64,000 nucleotides of DNA from Chaetomium olivaceum (GCA_039881045.1 JAYWVB010000080.1:30665-94664); one strand, 5' to 3'. Counted from the first letter of the stretch, positions 1 through 11,556 are shown. Program-made: numbers and translations. Notes: a model not told the origin generated them from the sequence alone.

Positions 1-2051
1 ACTTGTGCCCGGAGGCCGTGTGGCCCTGGGTCCTCTAGGCCTATTTTCTCTGGTAGGAGGGCCGCCTCGGCCTCCACCCCAACCCCTAAATAGTTAGTAG
101 ATATAAATAGTTAAAGTAAAAGGTAGCCTTACTAACTAGAAGGTCTAACCATTTATATAAATTCTATATAACTATAAGACTACCTTAGTATAGAAATTTA
201 GTAAGTATAGTGATATTTTCTATAATATAGTATTATTCTAGGTTATTAAAATAATCTTATATATTATTATTCATACTCGGCTGTGCCTTAAGGCGTGCCG
301 GACCCTCAGCTATTTACTGTACAGGAAAGCCGCGCCCTCACAGGCCGGATGAAAAACCCATACCAATCTTCAAGGCAAGTACACGTGTGTGAGCCTGCGA
401 ATACAAAGAGAGGAGGCCCCCTGGCCTCCGAAGGAGGAGCGTGCTAGGCCGCCGCTTCCAGCTCGAGCCTCCTAGCCAAACTGTACATCGGCAGCCTTCC
501 TGAGCCCATCAGCCATCCCAGGACCCTCCTCGTGAGCCGTGCTGTTGCAGGATCAATACCGTGCAGAACAGAGTAAAAGTCCCGTCGCGTTCGAATTCCA
601 GCTCTCTCCCATCTTCGAGTCAGCGGTGGGGCCAAACACCACACCACCAGGTGCTCGGCAGTCTCCCGTCCTTCGCCGCACTGGCAGGCGGGCGTTAGAA
701 TCTCTGGGACTCCTCGTGTAAACAGAAAGTCCCGTAGGCCTATTGCCCCCGTTCGGATCTGGACCAGCAGAGAACTCCTCGCCTTGGTGAGACCGTCGTG
801 CCGTCTTAGGGTTTCCTCTCGGAATAGCGTCTCTCGCTGATGGTCAAAGTCGTCCGCTGGTCTGGTGATTGCTCTACCGTCCCGTTCCTTTAGCCACCTC
901 GCTCTCCAGGCTTCCTCCGCTACCCTGTTTGTATCTACAGCTCCCCCCGCCCAGCGCGCAATCGTGCTTGCGGCGTTCTCCACTGCCGTGGGCTCCCGCA
1001 GTCCCACTGTTCGCGGCCGGCCCCTGCCGCCGTCCCCCGACCGGAGTCTCTGCTGTATCTTGCGACAGGCGGTAAGAACGACGCTCCCTGCGGTCTTCTT
1101 GCCGCTCTGGCCGTCGTCTAAGTCGGTTCGCTGGAGCCTGGTTTCAAAGTCCGCAAGTCGCTTGTTGAGTGATACAGTTTGACTGGATCTGTTTGCAATA
1201 TGCGGAAATAGTAGTAGTAAAGAAGGATGTCCATTTTTCAAGGTAGATCGCGATGGCTGCAGTGGAAGTAATTCCACGCGCAGCGGCACGCGATCCACCT
1301 TATCTAATCTAAGGTCAAAGCTACACAGGCTCATTTTTGTATCATTGAGGTATAGGTCCAACGGTGGCACCCACGCCTCCGTTTCAAGGTTGCGGATGGG
1401 AGTGTGCTTGAAGGCTCCCGTCACAATCCGCAAGCTTTTGTTCTGGGCCTTCCCGAGGGCCTTGGTGATGCCTTTCTTTACCGGCTCGCCTCCTACGTCC
1501 GTGGGGATGTGAAACGACGATGCGCCGTAGGCCAGCGCTGACCGGATGCACTTTGTGTACACTTCTCGCGCTTTAGCTAGCCCCAGTCCCCACGTCGTCG
1601 CCGCTAGCCTCGACAGGGCGTAGCTCTGGGTCTTCAGCTTCCTCTCCACCGCCGCAAGGTGGGCTTTCCAGTTGAGCTTCCGGTCTAGCCAGACTCCTAG
1701 AAACCTGGCAGACTCTTTTGGTCTGACGGGGCTGGTGCCTCTCCCTGGGTTGGTGAGTTCCAGCTGGTTCGTCCACTGCCCTCGTCCCTTGTTGAAATAA
1801 ATTAGCTCGCTCTTTTCCGGGGCGAACTTCATCCCCCGACTGTCCGCCCATCGCATACATGTTTCCCACGCCGCCTCCAGTTGCCGGACATTGGCCTCGG
1901 GGTTTCGACCAAATACCAGGAGGTTGGTGTCATCCGCAAACCCCGTTATAGCCAAGTGAGGGTGCTCGTCTTTTAGCTGCTTGTATAATGAGGAAATATA
2001 GAGGATGAAGAGGACAGGGGAAAGCGGTGAGCCTTGGGGGACCCCTGCCCA
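1..2051 (-). mobile_element. 5'-truncated non-LTR retrotransposon (LINE, Tad-like)
   Basis: The minus strand carries the 3' part of a LINE: the reverse transcriptase from just before palm motif B onward, then a C-terminal cysteine/histidine region, then about 440 bases of trailing sequence that becomes AT-rich between about 61 and 290. The GC-rich coding part begins abruptly near 2051, next to TA-rich DNA, so the 5' half is missing. 5' truncation is usual for LINE insertions. The element runs to the left window edge, so its 3' end and any target duplication cannot be fixed. The Tad-like assignment rests on the general architecture only. Confidence 0.8.
444..2048 (-). pseudogene. Reverse transcriptase C-terminal fragment of a LINE
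   Basis: An open frame of about 535 codons on the minus strand, with no ATG at its start. It begins with the RT block GVPQGSPLSPVLF (about 2000-2045) and continues through the catalytic palm motif FADD (about 1925-1940) into the thumb and connection region. Near the C-terminus is a CxC...H...C cluster (CQCGEGRETAEHLVVWC), the zinc-knuckle-like tail common in fungal LINE ORF2 proteins. I see no RNase H domain between thumb and tail. The endonuclease and the RT N-terminus are absent, so the fragment cannot be functional. It has no internal stops, so it was either inserted recently or escaped RIP, unlike the AT-rich DNA on both sides. Confidence 0.85.
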
Positions 2052-2349
2052 AATAATCTTATATAATTTCTAGTAAACCTATAGTATTCCTATTCTAAAG
2101 CTATTAATAAAATTGCTGGCGTCGCTTCGTTCGTCAGTCGCGCGGCCCTTCGCTACGCTCCGGGGCGCTTCCTTCCTCTCTCCCGCTCCTGGCAATTTTT
2201 CTGTCCCTCTCCGGAGGACAATCCGGGTTAGACCTAGAGTTGAATACGGGAGCGACGAAGCGCCAATATCTGTCCGTCAGCCAACGACTCCATCTACTTG
2301 AGCTTCTTATCACACTTATACCAATCATTTCTACCATCGTTCCAAGCGC
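2052..2349. other. AT-rich junction and probable Helitron 3' terminal region
   Basis: No gene. Bases 2052-2112 are TA-rich, RIP-like DNA. From about 2113 the sequence turns GC-rich with several potential hairpins. At 2200-2222 it contains CTGTCC, a CTCT spacer and CCGGAGGACAAT, which is the inverted counterpart of the Helitron 5' end at 8083-8100. This fits the 3' terminal region of the Helitron to its right. I could not place the exact terminus: no A|YYAG boundary was found. Confidence 0.5.
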
Positions 2350-5300
2350 TCATGCATCGACACTCTCGTCGTCGCTACTTATAAACCCACTTGACTCCTC
2401 TAAGGGATCCACCCCCGCCACAGCATCTAACGCCTGCAGTCGCCTGGTAGCGTAATCCAACAACTTCAACCCCATAGCTCGTGATGGTGTCTCGCGGTAG
2501 ACCCTGCTGCGGTCGAAGGACCGCTCAAACATCAGCCCGCCGAGTGTCTTTACCCGCGAAACGGCCACGTAGGAGAGGCCAGAAGCAAACTCTGGCGCAG
2601 AGATATCGCAGACGACCTTGTCCCGGGTGATGCCTTGTGACTTGTGGACTGTGATCGCATAGCTGACCAACAGCGGGAACTGCTCTCTTGCACATGAGTT
2701 GGCGCCGACCATGAAGTCCTGCCGCACTCGGAGGATGGGAACAACCAGCTTCTCTCCACTACGGAGCGGCTCCCCGTTTGGCATCGTGAAGGCCGGACCG
2801 TCGTAGTCATCGAAGGCCACCATGATGACCTCGGGCGGGTCTCGCAGCACGTCGGCACCTTCTTTCCAGGATATGTCGTAGACTGTGCCCTGTGCGCCGT
2901 TGACGAGCCCGACGTCGGCCCACAAATTCCGCGTCAGCATCACCCTGCAACCAACACACAAGGGCAAGCGCTTGGCCAAGTTGCCGGCATTTGATGATTC
3001 AACCCTCTCCGCACCAACACCCTCGTGCTTTGCCTCGACCTGAATGGCGGGGCTGTCTAGGCCAAGCATGTGTTGGTGGTTGTACTCGACGACCTGGGCC
3101 TTGGTGGGATAGATGCGAAGCGCATCAGCAAAGCTGTCAACCTCCTCGGGAGAGAGCTTGACAGAACACCTCGAAGCAAGGAGCTCCCAGGAGGGTACCG
3201 ACACATCAGCCTTTCGCAGTTCTTCCAAGGCCCGCCGAAACGGGGCCTGGTCTTCGCCCAGCTGCCGCTGTATTGTGGTCAGAAACACCGACTTCTTGAA
3301 TGAGAGGTACGCATTACGCCCGACAATCTCGATGTCCTTCAGGTCGTCGCCTGTAGAGTAAAGCGCCTTGTTGAGGACAGGAGGGAGCTGGAAGAAGTCT
3401 CCGATCAGAATGACACTGAGGCCGCCGAAAAACTCGTCGCGACACTCTGGGAACATCTCCCGCAGGCGCTGGTCGATCCACGCGAGGGTTTTAAGGCCCA
3501 GCATGCTCTTCTCGTCGATCACGAGGTAGTAAATGCCCCTAAACCGCCGCTGCAACGCGTTCAGAACTGTCGGGGTCTCGGAGAGCGGGCGGTAGTTGCC
3601 GTCGACGGGGAGCCGTAGCAGGGAATGCAGGGTCTGTCCCCCAATCTGGTGGCTTGCCACCCCAGTTGGGGCTGCCCTGACGATGGGGGAGCATCCGTCA
3701 ACCAAAGCCGCCTCGGCCTGAAGGTGAGAAGATATTACCTTCACCATGTACGACTTTCCAGTTCCGCCTCCTCCATCAACCTGTAGACGGAGTGGCGGAG
3801 GCTGACGACCTCGAAGCTTCGCTCTGAAATGACGCATGACTGTGTCGTATACCCGCCGCTGCTCGGTGTTCAAGGTGTCCCGAGCTTCGAGAGGCAACCC
3901 TTCCACGTCGTAGTTACCCGGGGTGTCTCCGCGGACTTGTGCCTAGTAGTCTCCGGTGATGAACCCCTCGTGGTAATAGCGAGCGATATGCGGTGCCCAG
4001 TTGTAGTTGACGTCGATATCTCGGCGGCCGAGCAGGTCGGCCTGTCCCTCGGCAAAATGCATATCGGGGACCTGCCGGGCCACTTCCTGCCAGTCCTCGA
4101 GGGTGGTGTCCCCAACACCCTCTCCGGGCTCGAACTCATCCTCGTCCGGCAATGGATCCGGCTCGTCGACAGTGCCGTAGTGGTCGTCTGGGTGGTTGTG
4201 GCGCTCGAGGCAGTACTGGTAAGCAGCAGCAGAGTTAGGAAACTGCCGATCGTCGACTTCAAGAAGCTCGGTAGACTCGCGATGCGGATGGTTGAGCAAG
4301 AGTTTGACGCGGCAGAAGTCGGAGAACTGCTGGTGGGAGCGGACCGGCTTGTACCGCGGAAAGTAGTTGAGCACCCTTGGCATTGTAGGAGGCTGCCATC
4401 TCGCCCATTTAACTGGGTTCCGCGCCTTGAAGTTCCAGTCTTGCAGGAACTCGAAGTAGGAAACGTCCTCCATCCAGTCAGGCCTCCGGAGATACTTGTC
4501 GTATGCTGTCTGAGACTCTTCGATATCACCCTCGGCCGTGATGTCGATTGGGCGAGTCTGCCTGTCACGGGGCCGGCAGTCGACGCTCTGCACTACTCGG
4601 CTATCCTCCTGGAGCGGTAGTCCCAGCAGGATATGGCAGATCTCCTGTGCGGAGTAGTCCCTCTCTCCGATCAGCTTGTTCATAAGCTTCGAGACGAAGG
4701 ACACCATCGGGTTGTGGTCCGAGATGTGGGGAAGGATGCTCTTGGCGATCTGCGCGTACGTGCTGGTCTGCGTTTCAGACTTGCTGCAGTATTTCGCAGC
4801 ATAGTTGATCACAGCGTCCACACTCGTGCAGGGCGAGCAGTCGATGTTGGCCAGCCAGCAGAGAGCCACCAGTGGGTTGTACTGATTAAGGTGGGTGTCG
4901 TTACGCTCGGCCTCGAACGACCACCAGCCCTTCCCAGGTCTTTTGATGACCTCGGCATTCTCTCGAGTAGGGCGTGGGAACAGAAACCGACACGTGGGTA
5001 CTGGTGGCGGCTGGTCTTCCGCAGCGGCCTGTTCTGCAGCCTCTCAAGCGCGCTCGGCGTCCCTCTTGGTCGCCCGCAGGCAGTAGGTCGTCGGACACTG
5101 ATGTCGCTGACAGCGGTTGATGATTCGGTTCAACCACTCCCAGGTGACATCCGTCTCCAGAGGGCCAACAGACAGAGGGTTACCCTCATCAGCACCTTGA
5201 TCCCGCTGTGGGTTGACCGCTGTGATTTGATGACCCCAGACCCTCGCAAAGTGCGTTCTCGCCTCGGGAGTCGCCATATCAGGAGGGGGGCTTCCTTTAA

Positions 5301-8100
5301 ACCAGTAGAGTCCATGGGAATGGCTGCTGCCGCGGCCTTGCCACTCGTACCGGCACCAGAAGTCGGCAAGGTTGAACTTCCTCTTGAGCACGATGTCCCT
5401 GAAGCGCGTGTTCCGCGAGTGGAAGTGCCAAGCCGCAATGTGCGGGTTCTCCCGCAGTAGCCGGCGGGCTTTGGCCATGCGCCTCGGCTCGTCGAGGGTC
5501 TTCCACTCCTCATACTCAGGCATGTGCTGGTAGAGGCTCTGCCAGTGTAAATCGGCCGGGCTTAGCGTGATGAAAGTGGACGGGACACCAATGCAGTGTG
5601 CGAAGGACTCGCACTCGCGACGCCGGCGGTACCAAAAGGGACGCGTGCCCTTGATGACACCAGCAAACCGAGAGATCCGGTTGAGGATGGCCTGGGCTTC
5701 GGGCTTGTCAGGGTCAGCAAGCGCCGCCTGTAGGGCTTCCTTCGTGAGAGCCATGCTATGACTCTTGCTAACGAAGAACTTGCTGTGGCCCCTGGCCTGG
5801 TGCCGCATCAGCGTATTTAGCGCGATGAACCGGAAGCTGTGGTGCCTGGCAAATCTGCCGTCCTCCCACTTCATCGCGTGTTGGATGTAATCCTGGTACG
5901 TGATGCTGCGCTGCCTGGGCTCAACGAAATCTGCAACTCCCCAAGGAAATAATGTCGGGCACGCCAGGGACAAAAGGGCGTACTTCTGGTTAAATTCGTC
6001 CAGGGGAGTTCGGCGGAAGGATGGCATCTGAAGCTGGCGGGCAGCTTGGGGATTGACTGCCCGCAGGGGAACCTGCTCACCGGCCACGACGGGTCCGTCG
6101 CTAATCCGACCTTGAAGTTTGTTAAGTTCCGAGTCGTGGACCAGGAGATTAGGAACGGCGGCCTCATCAACGGCCTCGACGTTGTCGCCCTCCTCCTCGA
6201 CGGGACCCATGTCTGTACGCAAACCATGTACATCCTCAACCTCGTGTATACTGAGTTCATCAAAGACGTTGCCGTCCTCTGGAGCAGGGAAAGGTTGTCG
6301 TGGTTCCATGTGAAATCCCTGTAACCAGGATGGTGGTCTGCTAGGAACCTCAGCCAGGCCTCGACTGCGGCTCGGCGAACGCGAAATCGGCTCCGAAACT
6401 GTCGAGTCATTTGCTCGACGCCTTCAGACCCGCGGGGGCGAAGGATGACAATATCCAGATCCCTTGGCAACAAGGGAAGCTCTGAATATGCCTTGCCAAC
6501 GTCGCGCAAGAAGTGTACAACATGCCCACGATACTTGTATTGTTGACCTCGAACCTGAAACTCATTAGCCAGCAAGCCCCACCTCCAAAAGAAGCGCAAC
6601 ATACAGTGAAGACATTGACGCTAACATGAACACGGGCAATAAAGAGCTCCTCGAGCGGCTCCAATCGCGGCAATTCGGCGGGGACGGACCCGAAATCAAG
6701 GTGGTTCGCTGCCGAGAAGTAGAAGGGCTCATCCTGCCGCCTTTTATCGTCTTTGTCATGGCATCGTTTGCAAACGCCATCCGCCATCAACTTGATATCG
6801 AACCAGCGTTCCTTGCAACGGGGGCATCGCTGTATTCGTTCGGCAGCAAGCGCCTCGTCAAATTCGCGTTTGACCGCGATATCTTCAACTAATAGTGGCG
6901 CCTCTTGGTCATCGCCCGAGAACCGTGGACCCGGCTCGTCAAAGTCTCGGCGCGGTTGGTCAGCGTCGCGAGATGGCCTGCCAACTGGGTTGCGTGCAAG
7001 TCGAGGGCGTCCACGCTGGCCACCACGGCAACCACGGGACGCGCCAGGGCGTGAGAGTCGGGGGCGTCCACGCGGGCGGCCACGAGATTGTGACGACGAT
7101 CTGGAGGGAGGAGAGCGGCGTTTGGGAAACTGCCCAAGCCGGGGCAACTGTGATGATCCAGGAGGCTGCGAACTGTTATCGTCGTCTCCTGTGCCATCTA
7201 TGTCCTCCCTCGCCTGAGCCGAGGGAGGAAGGCCATCCTCAGCATCCGCCGGCTGATGTTGGCGAAGCAAACCACTCAAGGTGGGGGTTTGAGATGGATC
7301 TTCACCATGGCGGCGCTGGACACGATGCTGTCGCTGGATCGCCGAAATCTGGGCACGACCAGCCGCCATCTCTGGCGTATCTGTATCGACACGTCCGCCC
7401 TCGTGGTACATGCTGGCAAGAACCCGGTGAGTAAGGTTTTGCCTCGGGACAAGATGTACTGCCTGGGACGGGGGAAGCGCAGAAGGCGCGCCACGGCCGA
7501 TCGCGTTGAATACCGAAATTCTAGCTGCTGATGATGCAGCTGCCTGTTTCAATTTAGTAATAGGGAATAACGTAGAATAAACACACCAATATTCAACTTA
7601 CAGATGCCCTTCGCCGGTCGCGGCATGCAAGACAATCTGCAACAACCCTACTGTTGCCACGGCGATCATAAAACTGGTCAAGGGACTTCTCGACACCACA
7701 ACTATGACACACCTTTTGTGTCAGCGCCGACGCACAGCCGTCCATCAAGACAGTAAAACCCGTCCATAACGGATAAATACTGAAGTCAAGCTGGACGAGA
7801 ACAAAAGTGCGCAACGCAGGAGATGTAGAAGGATCGCGAGATGAAACTTCGCGTCGATGTTTGCGGCAACAAACAAGCGTTACCTGCGACTTTGGTGCAG
7901 GACTTGGCTATGATTGGGCATGAAGCGTATGCAGTCGGCTTTAGTAGGGGAGCGACGAATTGGGCAAAAGGTGGAGCGGAATTCTCACTAACCACTCCGC
8001 AGTTGTGGATAAGAGGGCTCCGCAATTCCTTATCAGTTTTTCGATATTTTTACATAGTAATTTCCTAGAGTTTGACAGGAAAATTGTCCTCCGGACAGGA
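2113..8100 (-). mobile_element. Helitron (rolling-circle transposon), degenerate
   Basis: A roughly 6-kb element on the minus strand carrying one broken Rep-helicase gene. The proposed 5' end on the minus strand is TCCTGTCCGGAGGACAAT starting at 8100, with an A just outside, which fits a Helitron 5'-TC end. A matching inverted motif sits at 2200-2222, about 90 bases inside the proposed 3' end; such asymmetric inverted repeats are known for Helitron2-type elements. The right boundary is reasonably supported. The left one (about 2113) is only where composition changes. The DNA between the gene and the right end (7746-8100) holds no other gene that I recognise. Confidence 0.75.
2350..7745 (-). 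pseudogene. Helitron Rep-helicase (RepHel), broken by two stops and a frameshift
   Basis: Exon 1 (7602-7745) starts at an ATG and encodes a CxxC...CxxC zinc ribbon. Introns at 7544-7601 and 6555-6604 have GTAAGT and GTATGT donors. Downstream come RS/RG-rich sequence, the Rep domain with the HUH motif in SSHSHGLYWF (about 5300-5325), the catalytic tyrosine motif YAAKYCSK (about 4785-4810), and a PIF1-type helicase with Walker A GGGGTGKS (about 3750-3775) and Walker B VIDEKSM (about 3510-3535). Lesions: a one-base deficit near 6277-6288, an in-frame TGA at 5044-5046 and an in-frame TAG at 3943-3945. Both stops can be explained by C-to-T (CGA and CAG codons). The 518-codon helicase part is otherwise open. 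The copy could supply termini for mobilisation but probably not protein. Confidence 0.85.
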
Positions 8101-8140
8101 TAAAAATTAATTAACCTTTTATAGTAAAAAGTCTAGGATA

Positions 8141-9843
8141 ACGTATTTGCATAACGAGTGGCCCACCATAGCGAGTGGGCCACTTTTCCCGGACCTCAAC
8201 CACTTTGTGTAAGTCAATTCAGCCACAACAGCTCAAATCAATTGAAACTACTCGGAGTCACTGTCTTCAGACATCTCGCAAACTACTTGACATGTCCGCG
8301 CATTGTGGCCGGGCTTTCTTGCAGTTGCTGCAGAGCCGAATGCGTGGCCCACCCACTGTTATACAACCACTACTCCCAGACGTTTCCTCGCAGTCCTTAT
8401 CACCAAGTCCCCGGTCAGCCATCAAACCCTTTGCCTCTTGTAAACTAAGTGATCCTCCTTCCTGCAGACGGGTTTTCTTTGTCCTACGGCGCTTGCTTAG
8501 TCGCTCATTTGCTGTACGAAGTTCCTGGGCCTCAGCTCGGAGTAACACCATTTCATGTGCCAATTTTGAGATGCTCTTGGCCTGCAAGTCGATGATGTCG
8601 AAAATGTGAGTCGGAGAGCTACCTTGATGGTTCTCGATCTTCCGCTTGAGAGTGATGGAGCTCTTGGTCGCGTCGTACGCATTGGATGGGGTCTTCAGGG
8701 CCCAAGTCGAGGCTGTTCCGGGACGCGAGTTTGGAGGAGATGGGGTAAGTGGCTTAGGGTCGAGGCAAGAAACTACCAATTCAGGGTCAAAAGGAACAAA
8801 GCCAATTGCTCTAAAGCCCGCTCGTATATTGTTCGCTGTGAAGGAAGCGTGAAATGCCTCGACAAACGCGTCGAAGAAGTCTGGCCTTACAGAAATCTTC
8901 GAAGTCGACCGAGTGGTGGCTTTCGTGGCCGTCAAGGATGAGCAGTCGATACACCCCTCTCGTACGGCGTTTGGTAGCCTGGTCGAAATGTTTTAGCCAA
9001 TCGAGGCCAATCTCATTTGTTGTCCAGCCATTTTCGCTTGTGTGGACTCTCCATTCGGGCTGGAACCGGCTGTCCTGGTACCAAGGGAGGAGGTGGTTTT
9101 TCCCCTTGACGACAAAGTACGGCGGCACGACCCAGCCATCCGCACATACAGCTTGGATCACCGTAACCCACTCTCGATTACCAGGCTGCTTTGTGCGAGG
9201 CCGCCCACGTTGCTCGGAGCTCGTCACGACCTTTGCACTCGAAAGCATGCCCATCTGGAACCCAGTCTTGTCGAAGTTGTAGATATCCCCCGCTTGGATC
9301 GCGTATTTGTCGATTACGTTGCGTACGAGCCGAAACCACGCGTTTACCACGTCGGGACCTTCGCATTGGGCTCTCTTGTAATCGATTCGGCGTCGGAAAC
9401 GCGTTGTAACCTTGGAATGTCGCTTTACGAAACCGTTTGCCCATCGGGGTCCGACGGGCGACGCGCCGCGTGCGGCCCAAAGGCGATCGGCCATTTCTCA
9501 AAGGTCGGAGAGCTGGGGCTGAAATCCTCGCGCATCAAGGTCGAGTACCCTCTCAAGAAGGACTTGTTCTTCGAAGTCGGTCAATTTTCGAAGGTTGGCT
9601 GGTATTTCGGGTCGTGGTTGCTTTCCAGCGCGTCGATGTTGAAGCGAGCTTCGCGGAATCTCGTAGATTGTAGCAGCCTTCCGTACGGAAAGTTTAGGGT
9701 CTTTCTTAAGAGCTTCAAGCGCAAGGATTATACGACTCTCTTTTGGAAGAGGTTGCATTTTGTATTGTGAAGGAAATGCGTTATGAAGTTGGGAGGTTGC
9801 AAAAGGAAGAAGAAAAAGTGGCCCACTCGTTATGCAAGTACGT
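8141..9843 (-). mobile_element. Fot1/pogo-type DNA transposon, complete ends, inactive
   Basis: A 1703-bp element flanked by TA at 8139-8140 and 9844-9845. The terminal inverted repeats are about 25 bp: the left end starts ACGTATTTGCATAACGAGTG and the right end is its complement with one difference in the first ten bases (GCAAGTACGT). TA target duplication and a single DDE transposase gene are characteristic of the Tc1/mariner superfamily; the protein is of the Fot1/pogo branch. The conserved ends suggest relatively recent insertion, although the transposase is broken. Confidence 0.92.
8267..9758 (-). pseudogene. DDE transposase (Fot1/pogo family), nonsense plus internal deletion
   Basis: Three segments read on the minus strand. 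The first (9498-9758) is an N-terminal HTH with KLSVRKAATIYEIPRSSLQ. It ends in a TGA directly before the second (8811-9494), in the same frame, consistent with CGA to TGA. The second carries the first two catalytic acidic sites, in YNFDKTGFQMG and LLILDGHESHHS. After VDFEDFCK the frame jumps near 8890-8915 to the third segment (FVEAFHASFTANNIRAGFR...), which ends in a coiled-coil-like basic tail and a CxxC motif. Compared with the family, the stretch of roughly 50 residues between these points, containing the third catalytic aspartate, is missing. The protein cannot be catalytic. Confidence 0.88.
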
Positions 9844-9845
9844 TA

Positions 9846-10887
9846 TTACAAAAGTAAAAATACTAGAAACTCTTAATACCCAAGAGTAGTATGTTGGAAT
9901 AACTAGATTTTTCTAGAAATCTATTCTCTAATATTAGTGAAAGGTCTAGGTACTAGAAGATCGTAAGGTAAAGTAAATGGTATAATACTAATTAGTAAAT
10001 GAAAACTTATTAGAAAATACTATATATATTAGTAACTAGATGTATACTAATTAATAGTAAGTAATAGATTTTTAATATCTCTTAGAGATAACTAAGTAAA
10101 ACTATATATCTAATTTACTAGAATAAAACTTATTTAGTCTTCCTTAAAATCTATATAGTAAAGAAGGAAATTAATATTATAGAATTCTATTTAAACCAAA
10201 CTAACTGGTATAAAGCTAGAATACTACTATACTATATTTAACCTATCCTTTACCCTAGCTACTAGTTACCTACCTTTCAAACGTACTAGTATTAGCCTAC
10301 TAAACTAGAAGTTATAGATTTAATATAGGTATAATAAAACCTAAGGATATAAATCCAATTATTAGAGAAGCCTATTATTAATAATAATATTTCTCTACAC
10401 CGATATACCCGTAGGCGTGCCGGTCCCTTAACTATTAATTTGGTTTATTATCCCTCTCGTTAACTAGTAATCTATTAGTATAATAATAGGCTTCTAGAGG
10501 TAGTATAGTTGGAGTATATTATACTTAGAAGCTACAAGGCTATCGGTTTAAATCTAGCCTCCCTTACCCATTTTTCGAATTTAATCAATTTAGAGAATAG
10601 TTATACTAACTTGAAGGACTCCCGAGGAATAACCGTCGTCTCAGGGGTTAGGGGGTTAGGTCCCCTTTAACCGAAACAACGAATCGGGAAAAACTATATA
10701 ACTCGAAGCGGAAAAACCCGAGTGCTAGGAGCTGGGGCGGAGTACTAAGAAAAGCCTAGGGTTATATCGGTAGCCTAATAAAAGTGGAAATCTATAGAGG
10801 GTAAGCTCTATATATAGTATACCGACCTAGAATAACGTATTAGGAACGGTTGAATGAGGAGCTGAAGGAGCGGGGGAAAAAGGATAG
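9846..10887. other. TA-rich RIP relic, no gene
   Basis: About 1 kb of very AT-rich sequence dense in TA, TTA and CTA, with no open frame. From about 10600 it becomes less AT-rich, with short GC-richer patches (for example around 10620-10760). The composition fits an old repeat heavily mutated by RIP. A motif at 10412-10434 (AGGCGTGCCGGTCCCTTAAC) resembles one at 291-311 in the LINE tail (AGGCGTGCCGGACCCTCAGC), so part of this relic may be related to the DNA left of the LINE. Confidence 0.6.
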
Positions 10888-11327
10888 TGTCACGGATATG
10901 GTCGCATGCAGACGACCCGGCGGGGCACGCTGGCAGTGCGCCGCGCCAATCAGCAAGGCAGGGACTCCTCCAATGGGAACCGGATCGTGAAGGGGATTCG
11001 CGATCCAGGGCGGACCAATCAGGAACGGATCATTGGATCGAGGGACGATCTAATGATCCAAGACGGATTGAAGACTCGTGAGAATATTCCTCGATCCAGG
11101 TACGGGGGTACCTGGAGACTTAGATAGTATATAGTCACTCGTTCTGGAGAGCTCTAGGAGTTCTCCAGTTAGCAATCACAACTACAGTTCGCTACAAGCT
11201 CGAGAGCCTACTGTTGAGACAAGTCTTTGTTGTGCACCTTTTGGCTGCACCGAACCTAGTACCTTTGCAAGACACCTTCAATCAGACTGAACCCTAACAG
11301 GACGAGGTCCAGGAGAGGTTCGTCACA
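10888..11327 (+). repeat. LTR copy A (solo or rearranged LTR), 440 bp
   Basis: Begins TGTCACGGATATG and ends GAGGTTCGTCACA, giving the TG...CA termini of an LTR. Positions 11121-11327 match 11854-12060 on the opposite strand with one mismatch that I can find. The first half (10901-11118), containing GATC/GGATC motifs, is unlike the matching part of the other copy apart from the terminal 13 bases. A TATA-like string at 11121-11132 sits at the start of the shared half, where the U3/R boundary would be expected. There is no five-base duplication: flanks are GATAG on the left and TATAT on the right. No internal retroelement sequence lies beside it. Confidence 0.8.
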
Positions 11328-11556
11328 TATATCTAAATAGGAATAACTATAGAAGGTTTAGACTAGTAGAAAGGTTCTAGTAGGTAGGAAGTTCTAGGGT
11401 AGGAAAGTTCTGAATAAAGTCGGTGTGAGAAAGTGTTAATACCTGGACCCACCTGATCCATAAAATCGCGTCGCGCAACGCGTCTTCCATTTTACACCCA
11501 CTTTCTTCCAACAACTACAACTTTATCAATTTGAGGCCGAAATACGTGTATTCGAG
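11328..11556. other. AT-rich spacer and putative Tc1/mariner left end
   Basis: TA-rich DNA to about 11415, then GC-richer sequence leading into the HTH fragment. The stretch around 11420-11510 (GTGTGAGAAAGTG ... CACCCACTTTCTTCC) could be the 5' non-coding end of a Tc1/mariner element, but no intact partner repeat is present. Confidence 0.35.

Noticed and set aside
3829..5460. Long plus-strand frames (up to 275 codons) opposite the Helitron gene
   Set aside because: They mirror the GC-rich coding strand of RepHel and contain no recognisable domain.
10500..10568. tRNA-like stretch with an A-box-like part and GGTTTAAATC resembling a mutated B box
   Set aside because: The acceptor and T stems do not pair acceptably even allowing C-to-T changes, so a tRNA or SINE head cannot be supported.
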